From the NCBI GenBank assembly GCA_023402395.1, contig JAEYGI010000061.1:1-40194 (forward strand): a stretch of 40,194 nucleotides of DNA. The letters are read 5' to 3'. The position numbers were made by a program, and so were the translations under genes. Positions 24,613 to 32,423 of the stretch are shown in pieces. This stretch comes from Bacillota bacterium (lineage in GTDB: Bacteria; Bacillota; UBA4882; UBA8346). A model generated the notes under the pieces. The model worked only from the letters and a program-made list of their open reading frames with translations, did no database searches and was not told the DNA's origin. Numbering within the stretch: the first letter of the stretch is position 1; the number at the start of each line of letters is the position of its first letter.

Positions 24613-24738
24613 CCGTCCCGGATGGACGGGGCCTATTACGAGGCTCCCATGGTCATGGATGCCATGGGATAAAGGGAAGTCCAGGAACCGTCCGGTTCCT
24701 GGCGGCTTTTGCGCCGCTTTTGGCCGCTCAAAAGCGGC
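24613..24738. other. Cluster of four consecutive perfect hairpins, non-coding
   Basis: Four inverted repeats follow one another in 126 bp: CCGTCC/GGACGG (24613-24629), TCCCATGG/CCATGGGA (24645-24669), CCAGGAACCG/CGGTTCCTGG (24681-24702) and GCCGCTTTT/AAAAGCGGC (24713-24738). Overlapping open frames here have no protein-like character. It could be a structured RNA, a recombination site or a nest of small repeats. The flanking 24358-24612 and 24739-24806 hold nothing I recognise. Confidence 0.5.
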
Positions 24739-24806
24739 AAATTGGCGCCAAAGCGAAAACATATCCCGTTCTTTGTTTTAGGCCACTCCGAGTAATAAAT
24801 CCAAAT

Positions 24807-24866
24807 CAGCGTAATCAGATAAATCCGTTTAATCAGCGGTTCAGACACCTCCCCCACCTCCAAAAA
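24807..24866. repeat. 60-nt dispersed repeat, copy 2
   Basis: This matches 22858-22917 with five mismatches. On the minus strand it is read as FLEVGEVSEPLIKR, forming the tail of the decayed repeat gene to its right. The same frame is used in both copies, so the repeat is compatible with translation. Confidence 0.75.
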
Positions 24867-25300
24867 CTCCAGCTCCAACCGGTGACGCCCCCGCCCCAAC
24901 CGATCCTGCTCCCTGATCATCTGGAGCGCGCCTTCCTCCATCTGGAGCAACACTTTTTCGATCTGGAGCAACACTTTCTTCAACTGATCTTCCAATATTT
25001 CCATCTAGAAAAACAGTTTCTTCAAATGATCCTCCAATATTTCCATCTAAAAAAACTCTTTCTTCAAATGATCCTCCAACATTTCCATCTGGAGGAACAG
25101 TTCCTTCAAATGAAGCTCTAAGATTTCCATCTGGAGCGACACTTGCTCCGGATGATCCGACACTTCGATCACTTGATCCGGCCCTTTCGATCAACTGCTC
25201 GGCCTTTCGGATCAGTTGCGGCGGCACCTGGAACAACTATATCGGGGCTCCGATCAGTTGGAGCGCCTCCCGCTCCAACTAATCCAGCACCTGGATCAGC
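24842..25300 (-). pseudogene. Decayed leucine-rich 14-residue-repeat gene (42-bp tandem repeats)
   Basis: Four 42-bp units lie in register at 24978-25019, 25020-25061, 25062-25103 and 25104-25145, with shorter 21-bp-like echoes on both sides. On the minus strand the repeat reads MEILEDHLKKLFFQ-type heptad-like units (leucines at regular spacing, amphipathic helix), leading into LGRGRHRLELEFLEVGEV and the dispersed repeat. In two units the glutamine codon CAG has become TAG, and further upstream the frame breaks again, so the gene is dead. An overlapping glycine-rich frame across the same units is a by-product of the repeat. Confidence 0.55.
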
Positions 25301-25368
25301 CGTAGCGGCCCGGGCAGTAAGCGAACGGGCCTGATCCCCGTTTCATTGCAAACTTCCGTGATTCGGTT

Positions 25369-26430
25369 TCACGGCGCAATCGTCGTGGCCGGATAATATT
25401 CCGCCAAAAACATCTTGCTTTGATTAACGCCGGACGGGCCATAACCGGCGGCGGTGACCAACCGTTCGCTGTTTACGATTACTTTCGCCAGGAGACTGGG
25501 ATAAAAAATCTCAATATTGTCCCAAATTATCTCCCGGCCTTGCGGGCCCAACACCGCGACATAGGCATGGTCGAAATTATTGACGATCAAGCCGCCGCCG
25601 ACCGCATAGGTTCCATCGGGCAGCTGCGCGATCGTCCCCAGATCAAGGTTATCGCCCTGATAAGCCCAAACCGGATTCCCGTACCCATCGGTCTTCATCA
25701 CCACCGATTTGGCCGCCAGCGCAAACCCGCCGTCAACGGTTTCGATAATTCCGCTGTCAATCAACACATAGACCGCATGCTCCGGGTATACCTTTTCCCA
25801 GACTTTGCGGCCGTCCTGATCCAGCCGTAACACATACACGTTACTGTAGAGCGATCCGGCGATATTGCGGGCTCCGGACAATCCGTAACCGCCATCCCGG
25901 GTCTGACAGATGGAATAGGCGGCTCCGCCGTCAAATTGATGATCCCACTGCGGCTTGCCATCCGTATCGAACTTGATGACCCGGGTGCGAACCCCGCCCG
26001 TCCCCTTTTCAATGACCACTCCGGCTACGGCAAACCCCCCGTCCCGAGTCGCGACGATATCCATGCCGTCGCTTTGCTGGTCGCCGGCGCCAACGGTTTT
26101 TTCCCAAAGAAGATTCCCATCGGTATCCAGTTTTACCACCCAGATATATTCATCGCCGGAGTATTCCGAATAAAAGAATGAGCCGGTGGCGACAAAATTG
26201 CCGTCGCCGACCTGGGCGATTGCCGCGAAAAAAACCGAAAAAGCCGAGTCATAGGTCCGCTCCCAGGCAATGGAACCTCCGGGAAGAATCCGGCTGGCAA
26301 CCGCCGCCGATTTACCGTCCGGCCCGAATCCCCGCCCCGCGATGACATAGGCCCCGTCCGTGGCTTGGACAAGGCCGGCGGCGTGCGCGTTCTCCCGCGG
26401 CAATATCTCGGCCAAAGCAAGCTGTGACAT
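25369..26430 (-). CDS. Propeller-like repeat protein (DGGY-type blades)
   Basis: A 353-residue protein built of about six to seven repeats of roughly 50 residues, each with a core like TRDGGFAVAG, TRDGGYGLSG or TVDGGFALAA followed by KLDTDGNLLWEKT, typical of beta-propeller-like delta-60/PQQ-like repeats. No signal peptide or membrane segment is visible, unusual because most relatives are secreted. Molecular function is unknown; such proteins usually act in binding. ATG is preceded by AAAGGAG. It is divergent from the GH9 gene across 284 bp in which I see no promoter of good quality. Confidence 0.75.
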   Translation of the reverse strand: MSQLALAEILPRENAHAAGLVQATDGAYVIAGRGFGPDGKSAAVASRILPGGSIAWERTYDSAFSVFFAAIAQVGDGNFVATGSFFYSEYSGDEYIWVVKLDTDGNLLWEKTVGAGDQQSDGMDIVATRDGGFAVAGVVIEKGTGGVRTRVIKFDTDGKPQWDHQFDGGAAYSICQTRDGGYGLSGARNIAGSLYSNVYVLRLDQDGRKVWEKVYPEHAVYVLIDSGIIETVDGGFALAAKSVVMKTDGYGNPVWAYQGDNLDLGTIAQLPDGTYAVGGGLIVNNFDHAYVAVLGPQGREIIWDNIEIFYPSLLAKVIVNSERLVTAAGYGPSGVNQSKMFLAEYYPATTIAP

Positions 26431-26714
26431 TCACACGCTCCTTTCCGCCACGATGCTGGTTATCCCAATCTATTCTATTGGGGTCGGGGTAAAAAGCTGC
26501 CTGCCTTCCGTAGCTTTCTAAAATTCTCCTAAAGCCCGCCAGCGTCCAGAAAACTTCCACCTGCCTGCCCGCCCCCGTTCCCGATATGATTACATTGAAT
26601 TTTCATATTCATGGCGCCTCTTTTTGCCTGCTGAGACCTAACCAAAGATCTGGCCGCAGCCCAAACCAACGGAAAAAGCCTTGGCAAAAGAGAGCGCGAA
26701 ACGGAGGGCTCGGC

Positions 26715-28103
26715 ATGAAAGCGATTTTACTGGAACAATGGCTCCTGCTCGGCCTGGGCGGGCTTCTGGCAACGGGCGCGGGGGCCGGCGCGATCGCGGC
26801 CGGCGTCGATCACGGTTACGATTACGGCACGGCCCTGAAGTACGCCATCTATTTTTACGACGGCAACAAATGCGGCAAAGACGTGGCCAAGGATAACATT
26901 TTCAAATGGCGCCGGGCCTGCCATGTCAAAGACGGTTCCGACGTGAAGCGCGATCTGAGCGGAGGGTTCCACGACGCCGGCGACCATGTCAAGTTCGGCC
27001 TGCCCCAGGGCTACGCCGCCTCGGTGCTGGGCTGGTCGCTCCTTGAGTACCGGGGAGTCTTCGACGCCGCCGGCCTCACTCCGAAGCTCCTGGCTACCCT
27101 GAAACATTTCACCGATTACTTCCTGCGCTGCCACCCCAAGCCGGAACTATTCTATTACCAAATCGGAAACGGGGTTGCCGATCATAATGACTGGTTCTCC
27201 CCGGAGTTCCAAACCGATCCCCGGCCGACCTATTATTACGCCGATCCCAAGCATCCCGCCTCCGATGTCTGCGGCCAGACCGCGGCGGCATTGGCGCTGA
27301 TGCATCTGAACCTTAAAGGGGCAGACCCGGCCTACGCCGCCAAATGCCTGAAGGCGGCCAAGCAACTCTACGGCCTTGGCAAAAACTATCCCGGCCTCGG
27401 CAGCGGCCAGACCTTTTATCAATCCGCCTCCTATACAGACGACCTGGCCTGGGCTGCCTTCTGGCTGAACCGGGCCGAACCCAACCCCGGGTATCTGACG
27501 GACATTCAACAATTCCTCTCCCAACCCGGCCCGGACGGGACCAACCCCTTCCGCGACCATTGGACCATGTCCTGGAGCAACATGTACCCGGCGGTAATGC
27601 TGAAGATGGCCGAATCGACCGGGGAGGCCAAATACAGGGAAGCCGTGGAATACAACCTTTCCTACTGGAAGAACGACCTGAAAACGACGCCCGGCGGCCT
27701 GAAATACCTGGATCAGTGGGGCGTGCTGCGTTACGCGGCGGCCGAATCGATGCTGGCCCTGCTCTACTACAGGCAAACCGGGGACGAATCCCTGAAAGCC
27801 TTCGCCAAGTCCCAGATCGACTATATTCTGGGCGCGAACCCGGCCCGCCTTTCGTATCTGGCCGGCTTCGGGGCCAATTACCCCAAAAACCTGCATCACC
27901 GGGCGCTCCAGGGTTATCAGGACTATCAGAACGATCCGGGCAACCCGAAACTGACCCTGATCGGCGCCTTGGTGGGCGGTCCCAATGAAAACGACGAGTT
28001 CAAGGACAACAGTTCCTACTATCAATACACGGAAGTGGCCATCGACTACAACGCCGGCCTGGTGGGAGCCCTGGCGGGAATGAATCAGTATTGCCGCGAA
28101 TAA
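26715..28103 (+). CDS. Secreted GH9 endoglucanase (cellulase)
   Basis: A 462-residue glycoside hydrolase family 9 enzyme that cleaves beta-1,4-glucan. A signal peptide covers about 1-30. The catalytic domain starts at YDYGTALKYAIYFYDGNKCG, has the nucleophile-water aspartates in GGFHDAGDHVKFGLP (D87, D90), continues through DYILGANPARLSYLAGFG and the H-R motif NLHHRA, and ends with the acid glutamate in YTEVAIDYNAGLVGALAG (E440). There is no carbohydrate-binding module, Ig-like domain or dockerin, so it is a minimal single-domain form. ATG 26715 is chosen over upstream in-frame starts because GGAGG precedes it and a signal peptide follows directly. Confidence 0.95.
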   Translation: MKAILLEQWLLLGLGGLLATGAGAGAIAAGVDHGYDYGTALKYAIYFYDGNKCGKDVAKDNIFKWRRACHVKDGSDVKRDLSGGFHDAGDHVKFGLPQGYAASVLGWSLLEYRGVFDAAGLTPKLLATLKHFTDYFLRCHPKPELFYYQIGNGVADHNDWFSPEFQTDPRPTYYYADPKHPASDVCGQTAAALALMHLNLKGADPAYAAKCLKAAKQLYGLGKNYPGLGSGQTFYQSASYTDDLAWAAFWLNRAEPNPGYLTDIQQFLSQPGPDGTNPFRDHWTMSWSNMYPAVMLKMAESTGEAKYREAVEYNLSYWKNDLKTTPGGLKYLDQWGVLRYAAAESMLALLYYRQTGDESLKAFAKSQIDYILGANPARLSYLAGFGANYPKNLHHRALQGYQDYQNDPGNPKLTLIGALVGGPNENDEFKDNSSYYQYTEVAIDYNAGLVGALAGMNQYCRE

Positions 28104-28104
28104 C

Positions 28105-28144
28105 AAAGGCCCGGGAATCCGCTCCATCGGAATCCCGGGCCTTT
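28105..28144. terminator. Bidirectional terminator between GH9 and chromate genes
   Basis: AAAGGCCCGGGA (from 28105) pairs with TCCCGGGCCTTT (to 28144), with one mismatch higher in the stem. It stands between two convergent genes and can serve both. Confidence 0.8.
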
Positions 28145-28181
28145 CAGTTACATCCCCGGCGCGTCCGGCCGTTTCCTGGCA

Positions 28182-28751
28182 TTATAATATAAACGCCCCG
28201 AGAATCCCGCCGAGCACGGTCAGAGTAATCGGGCCAATCTTGAAAACCTTGGCCCCGGCGATGGTCAGACCGAAAATGATCAGCCCCGGGATGCTGACGA
28301 AACGAAGCGGGTCATGGAACAGCTTCGCGCTGAAAAACCCCTCGCGAAAGATGGACGTGTTCGCGAAAAACAGCACCGCGGTAGCGATCATTCCGACCGT
28401 GGCCGGCCGGATGCCGCCTAGTACCGATTGGATCAACGGATTATCCTTAAACTTTTGCATAAAGGAAGCGATGATCAGGATAATCGCCAGCGACGGCAGC
28501 GAGACGCCGAGGGTGGCGAACACCGCGCCCCAAAAGCCGGCCGCGGTATAGCCCACATAGGTCGCGGCATTGACCGCGATCGGGCCCGGCGTCATCTGCG
28601 ACAGGGCGACCACATTCGAAAACTCGTGGGACGACATCAGCCCAAAGGTCTGAATATCCTGATAAATCATGGGCAGCATCGTGTAACCGCCGCCAAAGCT
28701 GAAGAGGCCGATCCGGAAAAAGATATAAAACAGCTTAAAATAAATGAACAT
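28182..28751 (-). CDS. chrA: Chromate transporter family half-protein (ChrA domain 2)
   Basis: A 189-residue membrane protein of the CHR family. The signature FRIGLFSFGGGYTMLPMIYQD sits at the N-terminus, followed by SQMTPGPIAVNAATYVGY and about six hydrophobic segments. Short CHR proteins occur as adjacent pairs that together equal one long ChrA; antiparallel assembly is the known model. Their substrate in anaerobes is uncertain and need not be chromate. ATG 28751 is preceded by GGAGG and overlaps the stop of the partner gene (TGATG), giving translational coupling; an upstream GTG at 28778 is less likely. Confidence 0.88.
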   Translation of the reverse strand: MFIYFKLFYIFFRIGLFSFGGGYTMLPMIYQDIQTFGLMSSHEFSNVVALSQMTPGPIAVNAATYVGYTAAGFWGAVFATLGVSLPSLAIILIIASFMQKFKDNPLIQSVLGGIRPATVGMIATAVLFFANTSIFREGFFSAKLFHDPLRFVSIPGLIIFGLTIAGAKVFKIGPITLTVLGGILGAFIL

Positions 28752-29302
28752 CACGCGTTCCTCCGTTTCGACCAGCACATGGCGAATCCGGCGACTGCGC
28801 CGCCGACAATGGCCCAGGCCGCGTTGACATTGAACCCGGCGATAGCCGCGAAAGAGGCCAGCGCGATGACCCAGCCCAACTTATTTTTCAAGATCGTCTT
28901 GCCGAGTTTAATCGCGGCCAGCAAGATCAATCCAGCCGAAGCGGCGCGGATGCCGGCCATGACTTTTTCGACATAAATATGGTCCTTAAAGCTGAGCAAA
29001 GCCAACAGGATCAGCAAAATTGAAAGAAACGCCGGCAACACCATTCCCAGTGCCGCCGCGACCGCTCCCGGAACCCCGGCCACCTTGTTCCCGATGAAGA
29101 TCGAGGAGTTGATGGCGATCACCCCGGGCACCGATTGCGAAATGGCGAAGATATCGACGATCTCCTCTTCCTCAACCCATTTCAAGTTATCCACGACTTC
29201 CTTCTGGATCAGGGGCAGCATGGCATAGCCTCCCCCGAACGTAAACGATCCCACTTTGCCAAAAACCCAAAATAGCTTCAATAAAATCCGGAAATTTCCC
29301 AT
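28751..29302 (-). CDS. chrA: Chromate transporter family half-protein (ChrA domain 1)
   Basis: A 183-residue CHR-family membrane protein and the first gene of the pair. It has FGKVGSFTFGGGYAMLPLIQKE at the N-terminus and ISQSVPGVIAINSSIFIGNK, the counterparts of the motifs in the partner protein. It overlaps the next gene by one base. The two proteins share the same architecture but are clearly diverged, as expected for heterodimer partners. A GGGGGGCGCCC stretch before ATG may act as ribosome site. Confidence 0.88.
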   Translation of the reverse strand: MGNFRILLKLFWVFGKVGSFTFGGGYAMLPLIQKEVVDNLKWVEEEEIVDIFAISQSVPGVIAINSSIFIGNKVAGVPGAVAAALGMVLPAFLSILLILLALLSFKDHIYVEKVMAGIRAASAGLILLAAIKLGKTILKNKLGWVIALASFAAIAGFNVNAAWAIVGGAVAGFAMCWSKRRNA

Positions 29303-29621
29303 GGGCGCCCCCCTTTTTTCAACCGCGCGTCATTGGCCGCGATTCCGTCTCCGACTATTCCTTCAATATAAACCGCCCGCGCCGGGATGTCAATAAATGA
29401 CCATTAAAATCGATTCCCGGTTAGCTATATATAGGATGAAATAAGTTGAATTAAATTCATTAATTTTTCCATCATGGCCGGTTTTAGGGACAGGATGCAT
29501 ACCCCGGCAAAAAAACACCTGTAAATACTTTTGACGGTATTGCCTCTGACGCGGTAACGGCGTCGCGCCGTCCCGGATGAACCGTGAAACCGCGCGAGAA
29601 TGGCTATAATTATCTTTTCCC

Positions 29622-29650
29622 TTGCCGTTCGTCTGGTTTCGGGTCATAAT
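29622..29650 (+). promoter_or_regulatory. Likely promoter for the CD3324-like leader
   Basis: TTGCCG (29622-29627) and CATAAT (29645-29650) are separated by 17 bp. Transcription would start about 40 bp before the mini-ORF at 29699. Upstream bases 29303-29621 show no credible gene. Confidence 0.5.
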
Positions 29651-29698
29651 ATAAGTAGTCGTACGGCGAATCTGCTTTGAAAGGAGCTGATCGTGACA

Positions 29699-29731
29699 AT
29701 GAAGAGCGAATATGGGTGGTGCGGCGCCTAA
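29699..29731 (+). CDS. Putative 10-residue leader peptide
   Basis: ATG at 29699 with AAAGGAG about 12 bases upstream opens an ORF encoding MKSEYGWCGA, then TAA. The last codons form the left arm of a 10-bp GC hairpin (29718-29742), and the stop codon lies in its loop. This is what a translation-sensitive leader would look like; the peptide has one Trp and one Cys but no run of a single amino acid. Confidence 0.4.
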   Translation: MKSEYGWCGA

Positions 29732-29742
29732 CGCGCCGCACC
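29718..29742 (+). promoter_or_regulatory. Leader hairpin 1 (overlaps the mini-ORF)
   Basis: GGTGCGGCGC (29718-29727) pairs perfectly with GCGCCGCACC (29733-29742) around CTAAC. It is very stable but followed by CGGAAAAACCG rather than a U-run, so it is not a normal terminator. Confidence 0.6.
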
Positions 29743-29770
29743 CGGAAAAACCGATCGAAAATGACCCACT

Positions 29771-29795
29771 GGGATGGAGCGTCAGGCTCCATCCC
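29771..29795 (+). promoter_or_regulatory. Leader hairpin 2, possible attenuator
   Basis: GGGATGGAGC (29771-29780) pairs perfectly with GCTCCATCCC (29786-29795) around GTCAG, followed by CTCTTGCCGTTTT. The tail is moderately U-rich, so it may end some transcripts before the next ORF. Confidence 0.55.
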
Positions 29796-29849
29796 CTCTT
29801 GCCGTTTTGATTCATTGCATCGGATAACTTTCAAAGGAGGTGATCAACA

Positions 29850-29939
29850 ATGAAAGCAAAGCCACTATGCTTCAACTCGTTAAAAGAGGGGGCTTTCATT
29901 GGTGATATACAAAAACGGGAAGGAGATCCTCCCCGCTGA
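29850..29939 (+). CDS. Small ORF with perfect Shine-Dalgarno site (29 residues)
   Basis: AAAGGAGGTGATC (29833-29845) complements the usual 16S rRNA 3' end without a mismatch and is well placed for ATG 29850. The ORF encodes 29 residues, beginning MKAKPLCFNSLKEGAFIGDI, and ends at 29939, past the start of the next gene in another frame. It could be a real microprotein or a coupling ORF delivering ribosomes to the TTG/GTG start at 29899/29902. No family recognised. Confidence 0.5.
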   Translation: MKAKPLCFNSLKEGAFIGDIQKREGDPPR

Positions 29940-30183
29940 ACTCCTCAAGGAACTGCAAAAGTACGTTCAGGGGGAGTTGATCTATATTCCAAAGCCCGAG
30001 CCGGCCCGGGCCGGTTGGGGAGAACTGAACGGAACCCGCGACAGCCTGAGCCTGCGCAACCGGGAAATCTGCGGCTTGTACCAGGAAGGATGGCCGCTGG
30101 CGGAACTGGTTCTCCGTTTTCATCTCTCGGAGGACAGCATCCGGAAGATTATCCGCCGTACCAAGCGCCAATGCGCCATATAA
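29899..30183 (+). CDS. CD3324-family small HTH-like protein
   Basis: A 94-residue protein resembling the CD3324 family of clostridia: an N-terminal block (KNGKEILPAELLKELQKYVQ, GELIYIPKPE), a middle segment with RNREICGLYQEG, and a C-terminal helix-turn-helix (LAELVLRFHLSEDSIRKIIR) as in Mor/C-type or resolvase-like DNA-binding tails. Function is unknown; DNA binding is likely. Start is TTG 29899 or GTG 29902, both served by GAGGGGG at 29885. It overlaps the small ORF at 29850-29939 and is preceded by two strong leader hairpins. Confidence 0.75.
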   Translation: MVIYKNGKEILPAELLKELQKYVQGELIYIPKPEPARAGWGELNGTRDSLSLRNREICGLYQEGWPLAELVLRFHLSEDSIRKIIRRTKRQCAI

Positions 30184-30292
30184 CCATATAACGGAGTTGC
30201 AAGACCTCCCCCGGCAGGCCGACGTCCCAATGCTTTAGTACCGCCAGGGGATGAAGTCCGATCAATACCTTTGTCCCTTGACTCCAAAAATC

Positions 30293-30336
30293 AAACATAA
30301 ATAAAAGCACCGTTACCGGTGCTTTTATTTATGTTT
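30293..30336. terminator. Very strong bidirectional terminator
   Basis: A perfect 20-bp stem, with right arm CGGTGCTTTTATTTATGTTT at 30317-30336, closes a TTAC loop, with A/T-rich outer parts giving a U-run on each strand. It lies 110 bp after the CD3324-like gene and insulates the sugar-transport operon. The interval 30184-30292 shows no gene. Confidence 0.85.
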
Positions 30337-30382
30337 CATCCCGGGCGGGGACGAGCTTGTTCATGATTTGGAAAGTTCATGA

Positions 30383-30436
30383 TTGACTACCAGTAAAATA
30401 TAGATTAAAATTTTATTATGCATTATGCATAATGCA
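30383..30436 (+). promoter_or_regulatory. Promoter with downstream operator palindrome for the sugar ABC operon
   Basis: TTGACT (30383-30388), a 17-bp spacer and TAAAAT (30406-30411) form a good promoter. The perfect 18-bp palindrome TGCATTATGCATAATGCA (30419-30436) covers the expected transcription start. This is a classical repressor arrangement. The leader from there to the TTG start at 30602 is about 180 nt with no recognised structure. Confidence 0.7.
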
Positions 30437-30601
30437 GAACGTTTCCGGAATATCTTCGGCCGAACCGGCAAGAAGAGATAGCCGGGGCCCTGCATTTTCC
30501 CGATCGAACGGCTTCCGTCCGGATGCCCCCGAACCGGGGGCGCAACCTTCCGTTATCGAACGGCTCAATCGAATTATTACAACTTCGGGGGTGCGGCACC
30601 A

Positions 30602-31528
30602 TTGAAACCAGAATCCAGGCAATTACCGAAACAGCCTTTGTCCCAGGGAGCGCTGAGGAAAGCTCTGACGCCCTATCTTTTCCTGATCCCCGTTTCCCTG
30701 CTGATTTCGGGATTTCTGATCTATCCCTTCTGCAACGTGTTTTTTTACAGCTTTCAAAACTTTAACCTTACCAAGCCACTGTTAAACGGTTTTATCGGCT
30801 TCGGCAATTACCTGAAAATCTTTACCGAGGACCCGCTTTACTATCATTCGTTAAGGGTTTCCGCCCTCTGGGTAGTGAGCCAGGTATCGCTGCAATTGCT
30901 GTTCGGGCTGATCACCGCTTTGGTTTTAAACCACCAGTTCCGCGGCAGAAGCATCTTCCGGGGCGCCCTGTTCACTCCCTGGGCCATCTCCGGGGTGATC
31001 GTGGCCATGATGTGGTCAATGATCTATAACGAGCATTTTGGGTTGCTCAATGATTTGTTGCAACGGATCAGCTTGACTACACGGAACATCGCCTGGGTCT
31101 CCAATATGGACACCGCGCTGGCCGCGGTGATCGTGGCCGAGCTGTGGCGGGGCATTCCGTTCTTCGCCATTTCGCTGTTGGCGGCGCTGCAGATGATCCC
31201 CGGCGAGTTGTACGAGTCATGCGCCATGGATGGCGGCGGCCGCTTCATCGCCCTGACCCGAATCACCCTGCCGTACCTGAAGGACACCATTGTCCTGTCC
31301 ACACTGCTCCGCACCGTCTGGGAGTTCAAATCAGTCGACATCATCTACAATCTGACCGCGGGCGGCCCGGTGCAGGCGACGACCACCCTCAGCATGTACC
31401 TGGCCCAGCAGGCCATCACCTTGAACAACTTCGGCTATGGCTCGGCCATCGCCGTGACCATCTTCGTCATTCTGCTGGTCTTTGCCGTGGTCTATCTCAA
31501 GGTGGGCCAATTTGGGGAGGAAAAATGA
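30602..31528 (+). CDS. CUT1 sugar ABC transporter permease (MalF/UgpA-like)
   Basis: A 308-residue integral membrane permease of the carbohydrate uptake-1 class. It has six predicted helices, starting LTPYLFLIPVSLLISGFLIYPF, and the EAA loop ELYESCAMDGGGRFIALTRITLPYLK (about 200-225), where the permease contacts the ATPase. The start is TTG 30602 with GGGGGTG upstream. It is the first gene of the operon and overlaps the second permease by four bases (ATGA). No ATPase gene is nearby, so a shared MsmK/MsmX-type ATPase elsewhere probably energises it, as is common in Bacillota. Confidence 0.92.
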   Translation: MKPESRQLPKQPLSQGALRKALTPYLFLIPVSLLISGFLIYPFCNVFFYSFQNFNLTKPLLNGFIGFGNYLKIFTEDPLYYHSLRVSALWVVSQVSLQLLFGLITALVLNHQFRGRSIFRGALFTPWAISGVIVAMMWSMIYNEHFGLLNDLLQRISLTTRNIAWVSNMDTALAAVIVAELWRGIPFFAISLLAALQMIPGELYESCAMDGGGRFIALTRITLPYLKDTIVLSTLLRTVWEFKSVDIIYNLTAGGPVQATTTLSMYLAQQAITLNNFGYGSAIAVTIFVILLVFAVVYLKVGQFGEEK

Positions 31529-32373
31529 TGACACTGAACAACATCCGGACGAAAACCGCCAACCTTTTTTTGATCTATCTGCCGCTGCTGGCGATGACCG
31601 TCTTTACACTAGCCCCGTTCTATTGGACCCTGGTCACCGCGTTCAAGCGGGAAGGCGATATCACCAAGATCCCGATTCAATATTGGCCGGATCCGTTCAC
31701 GTTTGACAATTTCGTGACCACCTGGCGGAATATGCATTTTTCCAGTTACTTTGCAAACAGCGTCATCGTCAGCGCCTCGGTGGCGATCATTGTAGTGGTC
31801 CTGGCGCTTTTGACCGGTTATTCACTGAGCCGGTTCAAGTTCAAGGGCAGGAAAGTCTTTTTGCTGGTTCTGCTATCGACCCAGTTTTTCGGCGGCGAGA
31901 TGCTATTGATCCCGCTGTTTATGATCTTCAAATTTCTGCACCTGATCAATACCCACGGCTCGCTGATCCTGACCTACTCCACCTTTGAAGTGGCCTTCAA
32001 CTCCATTTTGATCATGGGCTTTTTCTCCAATATCTCGGTTGAACTGGAGGAAGCGGCGATGATCGACGGCTGTTCGCGGCCGAAGGCCATCTTTTTGATC
32101 CTGTTTCCGATCATGCTGCCCGGGATCGTGGCCGCCGGCTTCTTCGCCTTTATCACCGCCTGGAAGGAGTTTCTCTTCGCGATCATGCTGATCAACGATC
32201 CGGCCCGGTTTACAATTCCGGTGGGCCTCAGTTACATGATGGGCGAGTTTGACATCAATTACGGCTCCCTGGCGGCCGGCGGGGTGCTCGCGGTGATCCC
32301 GTCCTTCATCCTGTTCGCCTATATCCAGAAATACCTGGTGCACAACCTCTCCGCCGGAGCGGTGAAAGGCTAA
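31525..32373 (+). CDS. CUT1 sugar ABC transporter permease (MalG/UgpE-like)
   Basis: A 282-residue permease partner of the preceding protein. It begins with a hydrophobic helix (FLIYLPLLAMTVFTLAPFYW) and carries the EAA loop VELEEAAMIDGCSRPKAIFL (about 170-190) plus the family phrase FFAFITAWKEFLFAIML. GGGGAGG lies before ATG 31525, and the start overlaps the upstream stop codon, so the two permeases are translationally coupled. Frames extending further upstream only reflect openness through the neighbour gene. Confidence 0.92.
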   Translation: MMTLNNIRTKTANLFLIYLPLLAMTVFTLAPFYWTLVTAFKREGDITKIPIQYWPDPFTFDNFVTTWRNMHFSSYFANSVIVSASVAIIVVVLALLTGYSLSRFKFKGRKVFLLVLLSTQFFGGEMLLIPLFMIFKFLHLINTHGSLILTYSTFEVAFNSILIMGFFSNISVELEEAAMIDGCSRPKAIFLILFPIMLPGIVAAGFFAFITAWKEFLFAIMLINDPARFTIPVGLSYMMGEFDINYGSLAAGGVLAVIPSFILFAYIQKYLVHNLSAGAVKG

Positions 32374-32423
32374 TTTCAAGCGTCGACCTTGGGCATCCAA
32401 TTAAAAATACAAGGAGGAAACTG

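Noticed and set aside
24978..25145. Possible CRISPR array (regularly spaced repeats)
   Set aside because: The units are contiguous 42-bp tandem repeats without unique spacers, and no cas genes are present.
24841..25236. Glycine/acidic-repeat frame DGNIGGSFEE across the 42-bp array
   Set aside because: It is open only because a 42-bp unit stays in phase in every frame. The frame with leucine periodicity and linkage to the GEVSEPLIKR tail looks ancestral, though it now carries stops.
27147..28127. 326-codon open frame opposite the GH9 gene, and similar long frames opposite the sugar-binding (32460-33758) and lyase (34990-35958) genes
   Set aside because: These are shadows of strongly coding, GC-biased genes; none has a ribosome site and protein-like motifs.
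29390..29834. Minus-strand frames of 141 and 74 codons
   Set aside because: They run through the hairpin-rich leader on the opposite strand, have no ribosome site and low-information sequence.
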